Source of the DNA: JBECKQ01 sp040235375
GTDB taxonomy: Bacteria; Planctomycetota; Phycisphaerae; UBA1845
Assembly: GCA_040235375.1 (NCBI GenBank)
Contig: JBECKQ010000012.1
Span: 1-31,518, forward strand
Direction of reading: 5' to 3'
Length of the DNA: 31,518 nucleotides
This document shows positions 16,505-24,846 of the stretch, in pieces; position 1 is the stretch's first letter, and each line of letters starts with the position of its first letter. The position numbers and the translations under genes were made by a program. The notes under the pieces were generated by a model. The model saw nothing but the letters and a program-made list of their open reading frames with translations. It was not told the origin of the DNA and did no database searches.

Positions 16505-19035
16505 TCCTCATGCGTTACATGGTCAAGGAGGTTCGCCGGCGTCCCGGTCGAGCAGTGCTCGCCGTCCTGGGAATCGTGATCGGCGTTCAATCGCTCGTGG
16601 CCATACCCCTGGCGATTCAGACCACGCGCCGGGCCCAGCGTGCGCTCTTTGAGGGGCTGACGGGTCGGGCGGCGCTCGAAGTCGTGCCCTGCGGAGAGGG
16701 CGGATTCCCGTCTGACCTCGGGCGCAAGTTGGAAGAAGTAAACGGCCTGAAGGCTGCCGTTGGGGTCATTCAGTCAACCGCGGCGATCCGGGGACCGGCG
16801 GCTCTCGCTCCCGTGATGACTCTCGGAGTTGACTTGGCGCACGATGAGCGGGTCCGCGATTATGAGTTTCGCCGCGGTGGCCCACCCGACGGCGAGGGGC
16901 AGGTCCTGCTGGAAGAGAGCTTCGCGCAGTCGCTCGGTCTCGAGCTCGGAGCGACAGTCGTGCTGCTGTCGCCTTCGGGCACGACTGACCTGCGGCTTGC
17001 AGGCCTGCTCGCACCTCGCGGGGCGGCGGCGGTGAACGACGGCGCAGTTGCCATCATGCCGTTGTCCACGGCGCAGCAGCTCTATCAGTTGCAGGGCAGG
17101 ATCAACAGCTTGCAGCTCGTGCTCTCGGATGGCGCCGATCCGCGCCGCGTCGCCCGGGATGTCTCGAAACGGCTGCCGCCGGGACTGACCGTACAAGCAC
17201 CGGCAGCGCGGGCAAGCCTCGCACAGGAAACCATGGCCAGCACGGAGAGAATGCTGGCCGTGCTGAGCATCACGGCGCTCGTGGCCGGCGCATTTGTGAT
17301 CCTCAATTCGTTTCTCATGAGCCTCGGTGAACGCAAACGTAATCTCGCCATCCTCCGGTCGTTGGGGGCGACGCGAAAGCAGGTGACGCGGCTGCTGCTC
17401 ACGGAGGCATTAGCGCTCGGAACCCTCGGCACGGTCGTGGGAATACCGCTGGGACTGGGGATGGCGCTTGTCGTGACGCACTTGATAGCTCGGTTCTCCG
17501 GGACCGTCGTTCCTCAACTGAGGGTGACGGCGGGACCACTCGCGCTGGCGGGCTTGCTGGGAATCGGCGTGGCCGTGCTGGCCACGTACTTTCCCGCGCG
17601 GACGGCCGGCCGCCGATCACCGCTTGCGGCCCTGCGCGAGCGCCCGGAAACGAGCCCCGCACGCACCGATGGCCCGCGACGCTGGCCGGCTCGTCTTGGC
17701 CTTGCGCTTCTGGCCTTTTTTGCGCTGGTCTACGCTGCGATAGTCTGCGGACTTGTGCCCGACGGCGCGCTCGTTTTCATCCTTCCCGCGGGCATGGTCC
17801 TGGCGCTCGTAGGTTCGGCCCTGGCCACTCCCGTCGCCCTCACGCCGCTATCGCGCGTAACCGAGCGACTGCTCCGGCCCATCCTGGGAATCGAAGCGAG
17901 TCTCGCCAACCGCCAACTGCGCCGCCACCCGACAAGAACGTCGTTGGTGGTCAGTGTGCTCATCATCTCCGTCATGCTATCGACGGGTTTCGGCAACGCC
18001 ATGCTCAACTCGGTCAGGGATACGCGCGAGTGGATGGTTCGCATTTTCGCAGACGTGGACTTCCTGGTTGTGCCCACCGCACTGACCGGAACGGAGCTGC
18101 TGCCGGTTGCGATGCCGGAAGATTACGCGGATCGCATCGCCCGCATCGAGGGCGTGCAGCGCGTCGGGAAAGGAACCGTCTTTTCAACGTTCGCTGAAGG
18201 CCGGAGGATTCTGATTTTCACGCGTTCCTGCCGGCCGGGTGAGGACCCCGGCTTCCGCATTGTGGATGGCGTCGATGAAGACGTGCGCAGGAGATTGCAA
18301 CGCGGCGAGGTTGTCATCGGAACCGCGCTCGCTCAACGCCTGGGGCGCCAACCCGGCGACGCAATATCGATCGAGACGCGCCACGGCATCCGCAAGTTCA
18401 GGATTGCAGGATTGACCTCTGAGTATACCGCCGGAGGCATGATTGCGCTTGTCGAATGGGACTATGCCAAGAAGCTATTCGATACCGATGGGATTCGATA
18501 TGCCTACGTAGTCGCCGAGCCCGACGCTCGGGCGCGTGTGCAACCGCGGCTTCAGGCTTTCTGCGACGAGCATCATCTCGTGATGCACTCCAGCGCCGGC
18601 TTCACCGCGGCATGCGATGACATGATCGCCGGCGTCACCAACTCTGCCTGGGTCCTGCTGGCACTGGTATTTGTCGTTGCCTCGCTGGGCATCACCAACT
18701 GCGTCACCATGAATGTGTTCGAGCAGACCCGCGAATTAGGTGTCCTTCGTGCGATCGCCATGAAGCGCGGGCAGATCCGCAAGATGATCCTCTCTCAGGC
18801 GTTGTCGATCGGCGTAATCAGCACGGTTCCCGGTGTCCTGCTCGGCATCCTCCTGGGCTGCGCAATGACCAGCGCGAGCTATGCGACAGTCGGCTCGCGA
18901 ATTCCCTACCGACTGGAGCCGACCCTGCTGCTTGCTTGCGCGATCATGGCTCTCGTTGTCGCCGCGCTCGCGGCTCTTCCACCGGCGCATCGCGCCGGCA
19001 GACTGAAGATCATTCGCGCGCTGCATTACGAATAG
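16501..19035 (+). CDS. ABC transporter permease with two FtsX domains
   Basis: This 844-residue inner-membrane protein has about ten membrane helices. The first (about 18-39) is followed by a large MacB-like periplasmic domain (about 40-250). The first FtsX domain spans about 250-365 and contains the coupling segment RKRNLAILRSLGATRKQ. A second half has its own periplasmic domain (about 500-700) and FtsX domain, with TRELGVLRAIAMKRGQ. The duplicated half-transporter means one chain could form the whole permease with a dimer of the ATPase. GTG 16501 overlaps the ATPase stop and follows GGAG (16489-16492) at 8 nt; ATG 16510 is an alternative. Substrate unknown; PadR control is compatible with drug or antimicrobial-peptide response, or with lipoprotein handling. 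Confidence 0.9.
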   Translation: MILMRYMVKEVRRRPGRAVLAVLGIVIGVQSLVAIPLAIQTTRRAQRALFEGLTGRAALEVVPCGEGGFPSDLGRKLEEVNGLKAAVGVIQSTAAIRGPAALAPVMTLGVDLAHDERVRDYEFRRGGPPDGEGQVLLEESFAQSLGLELGATVVLLSPSGTTDLRLAGLLAPRGAAAVNDGAVAIMPLSTAQQLYQLQGRINSLQLVLSDGADPRRVARDVSKRLPPGLTVQAPAARASLAQETMASTERMLAVLSITALVAGAFVILNSFLMSLGERKRNLAILRSLGATRKQVTRLLLTEALALGTLGTVVGIPLGLGMALVVTHLIARFSGTVVPQLRVTAGPLALAGLLGIGVAVLATYFPARTAGRRSPLAALRERPETSPARTDGPRRWPARLGLALLAFFALVYAAIVCGLVPDGALVFILPAGMVLALVGSALATPVALTPLSRVTERLLRPILGIEASLANRQLRRHPTRTSLVVSVLIISVMLSTGFGNAMLNSVRDTREWMVRIFADVDFLVVPTALTGTELLPVAMPEDYADRIARIEGVQRVGKGTVFSTFAEGRRILIFTRSCRPGEDPGFRIVDGVDEDVRRRLQRGEVVIGTALAQRLGRQPGDAISIETRHGIRKFRIAGLTSEYTAGGMIALVEWDYAKKLFDTDGIRYAYVVAEPDARARVQPRLQAFCDEHHLVMHSSAGFTAACDDMIAGVTNSAWVLLALVFVVASLGITNCVTMNVFEQTRELGVLRAIAMKRGQIRKMILSQALSIGVISTVPGVLLGILLGCAMTSASYATVGSRIPYRLEPTLLLACAIMALVVAALAALPPAHRAGRLKIIRALHYE

Positions 19036-19076
19036 GGATTTCCTGAGGCGATCCTACAGCCGGAGATGATGGGCTG

Positions 19077-21029
19077 ATGTCGCACATACGCGGTGACCGA
19101 TCGTCGGATGATCGTCCAGGCACACGGGCGTGCCGTCGCCCGGCACCGGGCGACCGCGTGAAAGCGACCATGTCTGTCGGTGACGAAAACAGTGTGCTCC
19201 GGGTCGTCTCCGTCCGGCTGCGCCAGTGCCTGGCGAACCGGCATGTGCCCTGGCTGACGGCGATGCTGGCGATGCTGTTGTGCCTGCCGGCACTGCGGAT
19301 CGGTCTGCTGCTGGACGACGACTTGCACTGCCTGGCGCTGACGCGTCCCGACTTGCCGATGCTCGCGCGGTCACCGGCGGAGCTGTTTGATTTCATCAAA
19401 GGTGATCCCGCAGCGAATCTTCAATCGCGAACGATCGGGTTTCTTCCCTGGTGGTCCGACGAGCATCTGCGTCTGGCGTTCTTCCGACCGCTGACCGGTC
19501 TCACGCACTGGCTCGATTACCGCCTGTGGCCTGACTCGCCCTCGCTCATGCATATCCACTCTCTGCTCTGGTACGGAGCCGTCGTCGTGGCGACGGCCGT
19601 CCTCTATCGGCGTATGCTTGGCGTGACCTGGGTCGCCGGCCTGGCCGCGTTGCTGTACGCGGTCGATGATGCCCACGGCTTTCCCGCCGTGTGGATCGCC
19701 AACCGCAACGCACTGCTGGGCGCCTTCTTCGGCGTCGTGGCGCTCATCCTGCATGACCGCTGGCGCCGCAAACGCTGGTGGCCGGGAGCGATCCTGGCGC
19801 CGCTCGCCTTCGGCCTGGGCCTGCTCTCCAAAGAAAGCACCGTCGCAGTCGGCGGCTATCTGCTCGCGTATGCCCTTCTGCTCGATCGCGGCACATGGAC
19901 GCGCCGGCTGGCTTCGCTCACGCCCTGTGCATTCGTCGTGATCGCCTGGTGGGTCACCTACAGGCTGCTTGGCTACGGCACAACCGCCTCCGGGTGGTAC
20001 ATCGACCCAGGCGCCGACTTGACCGCTTTTGTGCAAGCGGTCGCAACCCGCGCGCCGAACCTGATCGCCTGGCAGTGGCTGGTCCCGTCTGATGTCCACT
20101 GGTCGTTGTCTCCGCAGGCCGAGCGGAGCTTGTGGCTGTTCACGATGGTAGCGCTGCTGATCACCGCGGCGACGCTCGCGTCACTCCTATGGCGAGATCG
20201 CCTCGCCCGCTTCTGGGCGCTGGGAATGTGTCTCTCCCTGTTGCCGGCCTGCGCGGCGTTTCCTGCGGACCGCCTGCTGATGTACGCGGGTATCGGCGCC
20301 ATGGGCCTGGTTGCGCAGTTCGTCGCCGCGGTCGTACAATCGAGGAATCCAAAGCAGAGGCGGTCGTCGCGACGTTTGCCGGCGATCGCCGTCTGCTCCG
20401 TTCTCCTCGTTGTCCATCTGATTATCGCGCCGTGGAATCTCGCTCGAACCGCAACGTCTCTCGCCAAAGTCGGAAGCTCCGTTGCCGAAGCAGCCGCGAG
20501 CCTGCCCACCAGCTCGCACGCGCGCTTTCAGACGGTGCTTATCGTGAACGCGCCCTCATATGCCGCCTATGCCTATGGTGCCTTGAGACGATTCGCACAT
20601 AACGATCCGTATCTCAGCCTGACGTTCGTGCTCGGATCGAGCAGTCGTCCGATCACGATTCAGCGACTGGATGACCACACGCTTGCGGTCCGCCCTGATG
20701 GAGGATTTCTTGCCCCGTTGGGGAATGCAGGCGGCTATGCAGAGATGCAACGACTTCTGTTCAACCAGCGCGCCGCTGTCGACACGCTTGATCGGCTGTA
20801 TCGTGGCAGCACGCCGATGGTTGTCGGTCAACGGATCCCGTTACTTTGCGGCACCGTGGAGATCGGCGCGCTCACCGATGACGGTCGACCGGAGGAGGCG
20901 GTCTTTCACCTTGCATTAGATCTTGACAGCCCTCTCTTCCGCTGGCTGAAATGGCAGGATGGACGATTCGTGCCCTTTGAAGTGCCCTCTGAGGGAAAAA
21001 CATTGACACTTCCGCCCGCCCAACTGTGA
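19077..21029 (+). CDS. Polytopic membrane protein, GT39/PMT-like glycosyltransferase candidate
   Basis: This 650-residue protein has roughly ten hydrophobic segments between residues 58 and 460 and a soluble C-terminal part of about 170 residues. The first loop has LLLDDDLH (about 78-84), in the place where polyprenyl-phosphate-dependent glycosyltransferases keep their acidic catalytic motif. FRPLTGLTHWLDYRLW (136-151) and IANRNALLG (208-216), then LLSKES (249-254), are blocks I associate with this superfamily in planctomycetes. Transfer of a lipid-linked sugar to protein or glycan outside the membrane is inferred, not proven. It lies 41 bp after the permease gene and could be co-transcribed. 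ATG 19077 was taken; ATG 19170 (residue 32) would remove a basic, weakly conserved-looking leader and is a fair alternative. Confidence 0.65.
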   Translation: MSHIRGDRSSDDRPGTRACRRPAPGDRVKATMSVGDENSVLRVVSVRLRQCLANRHVPWLTAMLAMLLCLPALRIGLLLDDDLHCLALTRPDLPMLARSPAELFDFIKGDPAANLQSRTIGFLPWWSDEHLRLAFFRPLTGLTHWLDYRLWPDSPSLMHIHSLLWYGAVVVATAVLYRRMLGVTWVAGLAALLYAVDDAHGFPAVWIANRNALLGAFFGVVALILHDRWRRKRWWPGAILAPLAFGLGLLSKESTVAVGGYLLAYALLLDRGTWTRRLASLTPCAFVVIAWWVTYRLLGYGTTASGWYIDPGADLTAFVQAVATRAPNLIAWQWLVPSDVHWSLSPQAERSLWLFTMVALLITAATLASLLWRDRLARFWALGMCLSLLPACAAFPADRLLMYAGIGAMGLVAQFVAAVVQSRNPKQRRSSRRLPAIAVCSVLLVVHLIIAPWNLARTATSLAKVGSSVAEAAASLPTSSHARFQTVLIVNAPSYAAYAYGALRRFAHNDPYLSLTFVLGSSSRPITIQRLDDHTLAVRPDGGFLAPLGNAGGYAEMQRLLFNQRAAVDTLDRLYRGSTPMVVGQRIPLLCGTVEIGALTDDGRPEEAVFHLALDLDSPLFRWLKWQDGRFVPFEVPSEGKTLTLPPAQL

Positions 21030-21130
21030 TTGAAGATGATCAACCACCGGCAGAGAACACCCGCGTGCGAATGGCGGAGCACTACACGGTGATTCTTCAG
21101 CGTGGTCGTAAGACAATCGCTTACTTCGTA

Positions 21131-21577
21131 TCAGCAAGCGGACGGTGCGTCGCCGGTCTCCAGGAACTTGGCTGTGGCGGTCGTGCGAAGTTGGCCGGCC
21201 TGCCATAGCTCGGCGCGGAGCAGGAACAACGGCGGGCTGGAGCGCTCGATCGAGGCCCGCAGGTGACATTCGTCCTCGCTGCCCACGGGGTGGCGGTACC
21301 GGATGTGCAGGTCGGCGGTGACGGCACGCCGGCCCTGGGCGAACAGGCAGTGCGTCATGGCGGCGTCCAGCAGCGTCGCGATAACGCCGCCGTGCAGAAT
21401 GCCCGCGTACCCTTCATAGGACGGGCCGGGCTTGAAGACGCCCTCCACCGCGCCGTCCGAAGTGGGCGCGAAGCGAAGTCGCATCGTCTGGCCGTAGGCG
21501 TTGCCGCAGGCGATGCAGCGCGCGTGCAGATCCTCGCGCGTGCGGTCGAGACGTTGTTGCAGCACTTTCGTCGTCAC
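21131..21577 (-). CDS. PaaI-type hotdog thioesterase
   Basis: This 148-residue protein has the hotdog fold signature HGGVIATLLDAAM (62-74), with the HGG oxyanion turn and the acidic residue Asp71 that serves as base or nucleophile in PaaI/YbgC-like acyl-CoA thioesterases. The N-terminal CIACGN (21-26) is common in this subgroup. The acyl-CoA substrate is unknown. The start is GTG 21577 (minus strand), with GGAG about 9 nt upstream. It faces the preceding glycosyltransferase gene tail to tail (101 bp) and is divergent from trmO with 130 bp between starts. Confidence 0.8.
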   Translation of the reverse strand: MTTKVLQQRLDRTREDLHARCIACGNAYGQTMRLRFAPTSDGAVEGVFKPGPSYEGYAGILHGGVIATLLDAAMTHCLFAQGRRAVTADLHIRYRHPVGSEDECHLRASIERSSPPLFLLRAELWQAGQLRTTATAKFLETGDAPSAC

Positions 21578-21654
21578 GGGCGGTCACTCCACTGTTGCCG
21601 ACTGCTCCGGCGATGCCGTCACATGCCCATTGTACGCATACGACCGCCGCCTGC

Positions 21655-21660
21655 TACAAT
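21655..21660 (+). promoter_or_regulatory. Candidate -10 box of trmO
   Basis: TACAAT lies 47 bp before the trmO start. The nearest -35-like hexamer, TTGTAC (21630-21635), is 19 bp away, longer than ideal. Promoter activity is plausible because trmO has no co-directional gene upstream, but the match is weak. Confidence 0.35.
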
Positions 21661-21707
21661 CGCTCACAAAAACCCCACAACCGAGCCATATTCGATCGGA
21701 GCCGACA

Positions 21708-22229
21708 ATGAGTCACCACAGCAACGCGCCGCCGGCCATGAACCTCCAAGCCATCGGCGTCATCCACAGTCCGCACGCCCGCCCGGAGGAAACCCCCATC
21801 CAGCCCGTTTTCGCCCGCGGGATTCAAGGAACGGCGGAACTCCTGCGCGAATACGCCGACGGCCTGCGCGACATCGAGGGGTTCTCGCACCTCTACCTGA
21901 TCTACTGGCTGCACCGTGCCGACGCGCCGCGGCTGGTCGTAAAGCCCTTTCTCGACGACACACCGCGGGGCGTGTTTGCCACGCGGGCGCCCTGCCGGCC
22001 GAACCCGATCGGACTCAGTGTCGTTCGCCTCGTCCGGCGGGACGCCAACGTACTGCATCTCGAGGACGTAGACGTCCTGGACGGCACCCCCCTGCTCGAC
22101 GTCAAGCCCTACGTGCCGCGGTTCAATCCTGCCGAGGGTATTCGCTGCGGATGGGTCGAAAGCGTCGATGAGCAGGTCGCCGCCGAACGCGGGCGGCGGG
22201 CGTACGGCCAGGGCTCGAATTCCACGTAA
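21708..22229 (+). CDS. trmO: tRNA (N6-threonylcarbamoyladenosine37-N6)-methyltransferase TrmO
   Basis: This 173-residue TrmO/TsaA/YaeB family protein uses SAM to methylate N6 of t6A at position 37 in threonine tRNAs, tuning decoding. Motifs seen are IGVIHSPH (16-23), RGIQGTAEL (37-45), GFSHLYLIYWLH (58-69) and the hallmark RPNPIGLS (97-104), followed by VLDGTPLLDVKPY. It consists of the single SAM-binding barrel domain without the C-terminal extension of the 235-residue E. coli protein. ATG 21708 has GGAG (21698-21701) at 6 nt. ATG 21738 is a second possibility, since the fold begins just after it. The gene ends 22 bp before a strong hairpin. Confidence 0.9.
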   Translation: MSHHSNAPPAMNLQAIGVIHSPHARPEETPIQPVFARGIQGTAELLREYADGLRDIEGFSHLYLIYWLHRADAPRLVVKPFLDDTPRGVFATRAPCRPNPIGLSVVRLVRRDANVLHLEDVDVLDGTPLLDVKPYVPRFNPAEGIRCGWVESVDEQVAAERGRRAYGQGSNST

Positions 22230-22251
22230 CGCTGCAAGAGGCGCGCAGGCA

Positions 22252-22285
22252 CAAGCCCACGGCGCGGACAGGAGCCGTGGGCTTG
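22252..22285. terminator. 12-bp hairpin between convergent genes
   Basis: CAAGCCCACGGC (22252-22263) and GCCGTGGGCTTG (22274-22285) pair perfectly around a 10-nt loop. It sits between the stops of trmO (22229) and the beta-propeller gene (22325), so it could stop transcription from both sides. Neither strand has a T tract, so it may act with Rho or only protect 3' ends. Alternatively it is a dispersed palindromic repeat. Confidence 0.5.
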
Positions 22286-22324
22286 GTGTATGCGTCGGAT
22301 CGGCGCCTTGCCACCGGGGGCCGG

Positions 22325-24553
22325 TCAGAACAGCCGAACTCGCGCATAGCTCCGGCGTGACCGGTGCGTCGGGTTGGGCTCGTCTGTTTCCTCGCCGTTC
22401 ACGACCAGCTCAGGCGCGATGTCCTCGATCGTGTACCCGAACTCCGGCGCTCCAAAGAACCACTCCGAGGGGTTGAACTCCAAGTATGCCGCATCCGGAT
22501 CGGCCGGATCATCGCCTGGATTCACGACCACGATCTCGCCGTACCACGTTTGGATCGTGTCCGGGGCGTCGTCATCCGCGTCGACCGACCGGCCGGCAAC
22601 ATTGACGAAACGGAGTCGATCGCCGTCGGGGTCCGAATCGTTGGCGAGCACGTCGAGGACGGTGCTCTGGCCGGGAACAACGTTGAACTGATCGTCGCCC
22701 GCGTGGGGACGATGGTTGACCTCATACGCGATGATGCCTCCCGAGGGGTCGTTCTGAGCGCCGTAGGGAACGAAAACCATTCCGCCGGCGATCACCGTTC
22801 CGCCGTTCATGCTCGCGTGATGCGGTTTGCCCAGACCGAGGTCGAACACGTCGTTGAGATCGGGCGACTGGTCGCTGAACAGGATGCGGCCGTCGCGGGC
22901 GTTGAGGACAAAGAGCTGCCCGGAGGACGTGGTCACGAAGACGAGACGGCGCGTGATGGAAACGTGTCGCAGGGCTGCTCCGGCCGGGAGCTCGACATAG
23001 TCAACGCCATGAGGGAAACGCCAGAGCGAGTGTCCCGTACCGGCGTCGAGGGCGTAGACCTTCACGCGCATCCCGGTGGCCGGATCGCCGTCGTCGGTGG
23101 TGTCCTCGACATCGGCCCAGAAGGCGGGGCTGAACGTGGCAAAGAAGGCGTTGGCAAACAGGCCCGTATCGAGCGACGTGCCGAACTGGGCATCTGAAAA
23201 GCCGTCGTCGATTCCTTCAAAGCCAGCCACGTAGACGACGCCGTCGCCAACGGCGGCACCGGCCTGAATGCCGCCGATTCCTGTCGAACGGCTGATCTTG
23301 CGCTCCCACACCGTCTCACCGCTGTCGCGATCGACGACGCGGAAGAGCCCGCCCTTGCTGCCATCACCGACGAGGTCACGCTGTTGGCCGTGAACTCGAG
23401 CCGTGAAAAGCACGGGCGGAGCCAGCACGTCGGCGTCGCGCGGGCCGCCGGGATTATCCGGGCCGGTGGACACCGGATCGTTCAGGTTGAAGACGTCGCC
23501 GACGTGGAACTGGTTGGTCCACACGAAATCGCCGGTCGCGTAGTCGATCGCGTATAGCGAGTCGCCGCGATCGACGTAGCCGGGCGGCGCAAGCGCGGGG
23601 TCCGGATAACCCTCGTAAGGGTAGGACGTGTTCTGGCCGGTGCCGCCGAAGACCATCCCGCGGTCCGCATCGACGGCCAGGCCGGCGCCGGCGGAAACCC
23701 CCGTACCGAAGGGCATACCGGTTGATGGATTCGTGTCGATGGTCGGCGTGCGCCAGATCTCGACAGGGCTGGCGGGATCGGACACGTCGTAGGCGATGGA
23801 CAGACCGGTCTCCTGGCCCTGGAGTACGGCGTCGTTGACGATCACGTTGATGCTGGCGATCAACACCGGTCCGGTGGGGCCGGCGACGATCACCGGGTCT
23901 CCCAGCACGGATGCCAGTTGGCGATCGGGCGCCACTTGAAACGGATCAATCTCGAGGGTGCTGGTATCGAAGTCGACTTCGGCGCCGCCGTTGCGCTCGA
24001 CGACATGCAACCGGCCGTAGACGCTGCCGATGATCCACACGTAGTCGTCCGTGACGATCGGTGAGGTATAGAACAATTCGGGAGCGATCGGTGGGTTGCC
24101 GTTGGCGTAGTCGGGGTCCACCAGGGTCGTCGTCCAGTGCCACATCGCGTCCGTGATCGCGCCGGTATCGGGATCGCGGGCAAACAGCGTCCCCAGTGCA
24201 TCGACGTAGTAGATCGTTCCATCGCGTACGATCGGTGAAGCGACGACACCGACAACCGGCGAGGGGAAGGCGAGGCCCAGCGCCGCCTCGAGAGCAAATC
24301 CGGTGGGGGCGGGCTCCGCGACCATTGTGTCGTCGTTGAACGTGGACCACGCACGTCGAAGGAACCTCGCGTTCATCGCCGTGATCGGCGAGCTGCGACT
24401 GAAGTTCGAGTTCTCCGGATCGTGCGAGTACAGGGGCCATTCATCACCGATTGCGCCGGTCCCAATACAGAAGACAAGGAGGAGCGCACGAATACCGGTC
24501 CGTACTCCGAGCGCGCGGAATCTGCGCCAGACGGTCATTGTTGTCGTTTGCAC
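22325..24553 (-). CDS. Secreted PQQ-type beta-propeller protein with Ig/cadherin-like tail
   Basis: This 742-residue exported protein starts, after a few residues, with MTVWRRFRALGVRTGIRALL and a hydrophobic stretch ending near GAIGDEW, a good signal peptide. Residues about 35-600 hold repeated blade sequences such as SPIVRDGTIYYVDALGTLFA and DSLYAIDYATGDFVW. They resemble the propeller of polyvinyl-alcohol dehydrogenase and other PQQ enzymes. No heme CxxCH is present, so electron transfer would need a partner, and PQQ binding itself is not certain. The C-terminus has VLDVLANDSDPDGDRL, the signature of bacterial cadherin/Ig-like domains, suggesting surface contact. Start: GTG 24553 is 8 nt after AAGGAG (24562-24567), while the in-frame ATG 24538 is 23 nt away. 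It lies downstream of the GH31 gene on the same strand with a 293-bp gap. Confidence 0.78.
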   Translation of the reverse strand: MQTTTMTVWRRFRALGVRTGIRALLLVFCIGTGAIGDEWPLYSHDPENSNFSRSSPITAMNARFLRRAWSTFNDDTMVAEPAPTGFALEAALGLAFPSPVVGVVASPIVRDGTIYYVDALGTLFARDPDTGAITDAMWHWTTTLVDPDYANGNPPIAPELFYTSPIVTDDYVWIIGSVYGRLHVVERNGGAEVDFDTSTLEIDPFQVAPDRQLASVLGDPVIVAGPTGPVLIASINVIVNDAVLQGQETGLSIAYDVSDPASPVEIWRTPTIDTNPSTGMPFGTGVSAGAGLAVDADRGMVFGGTGQNTSYPYEGYPDPALAPPGYVDRGDSLYAIDYATGDFVWTNQFHVGDVFNLNDPVSTGPDNPGGPRDADVLAPPVLFTARVHGQQRDLVGDGSKGGLFRVVDRDSGETVWERKISRSTGIGGIQAGAAVGDGVVYVAGFEGIDDGFSDAQFGTSLDTGLFANAFFATFSPAFWADVEDTTDDGDPATGMRVKVYALDAGTGHSLWRFPHGVDYVELPAGAALRHVSITRRLVFVTTSSGQLFVLNARDGRILFSDQSPDLNDVFDLGLGKPHHASMNGGTVIAGGMVFVPYGAQNDPSGGIIAYEVNHRPHAGDDQFNVVPGQSTVLDVLANDSDPDGDRLRFVNVAGRSVDADDDAPDTIQTWYGEIVVVNPGDDPADPDAAYLEFNPSEWFFGAPEFGYTIEDIAPELVVNGEETDEPNPTHRSRRSYARVRLF

Positions 24554-24846
24554 AATTGGTTCTCCTTCAGACCCAACGAAAAACAAGATGTCCCCAAGGC
24601 CGGCGCGCAGTGGGAGCACGTGTCGGCCTGACTCAGGGGTGAAAAGACTGCCAGCGTTCATTCGGCAAGAGCACGAACGCTCTGACAAACGCCGCTTGCC
24701 CGATCATTCAGCGGTTGGTCGGCGCATCGTGGGATTCCTGACAACAAAAGATGCGCAAAATGAAATGTCTGAGGGCCGCGCGCGGTGCAACGGACACCCG
24801 CCACCGCGTGCGCGCAGGCGCCGAGCAGATCGCCCCACCGTAGCTG
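24554..24846 (-). other. Gap between GH31 and beta-propeller genes
   Basis: No gene is seen here. An inverted repeat AGCGTTC (24653-24659) / GAACGCT (24675-24681) with a 15-bp spacer could be a protein-binding site for the beta-propeller gene. I find no good -35/-10 pair on the minus strand and no T-tailed hairpin behind the GH31 stop, so neither a separate promoter nor read-through can be excluded. Confidence 0.4.

Noticed and set aside
21026..21208. A 60-codon plus-strand frame overlapping the end of the glycosyltransferase gene
   Set aside because: It begins with a GTG overlapping the stop without a ribosome site, runs into the thioesterase gene on the other strand, and resembles no family.
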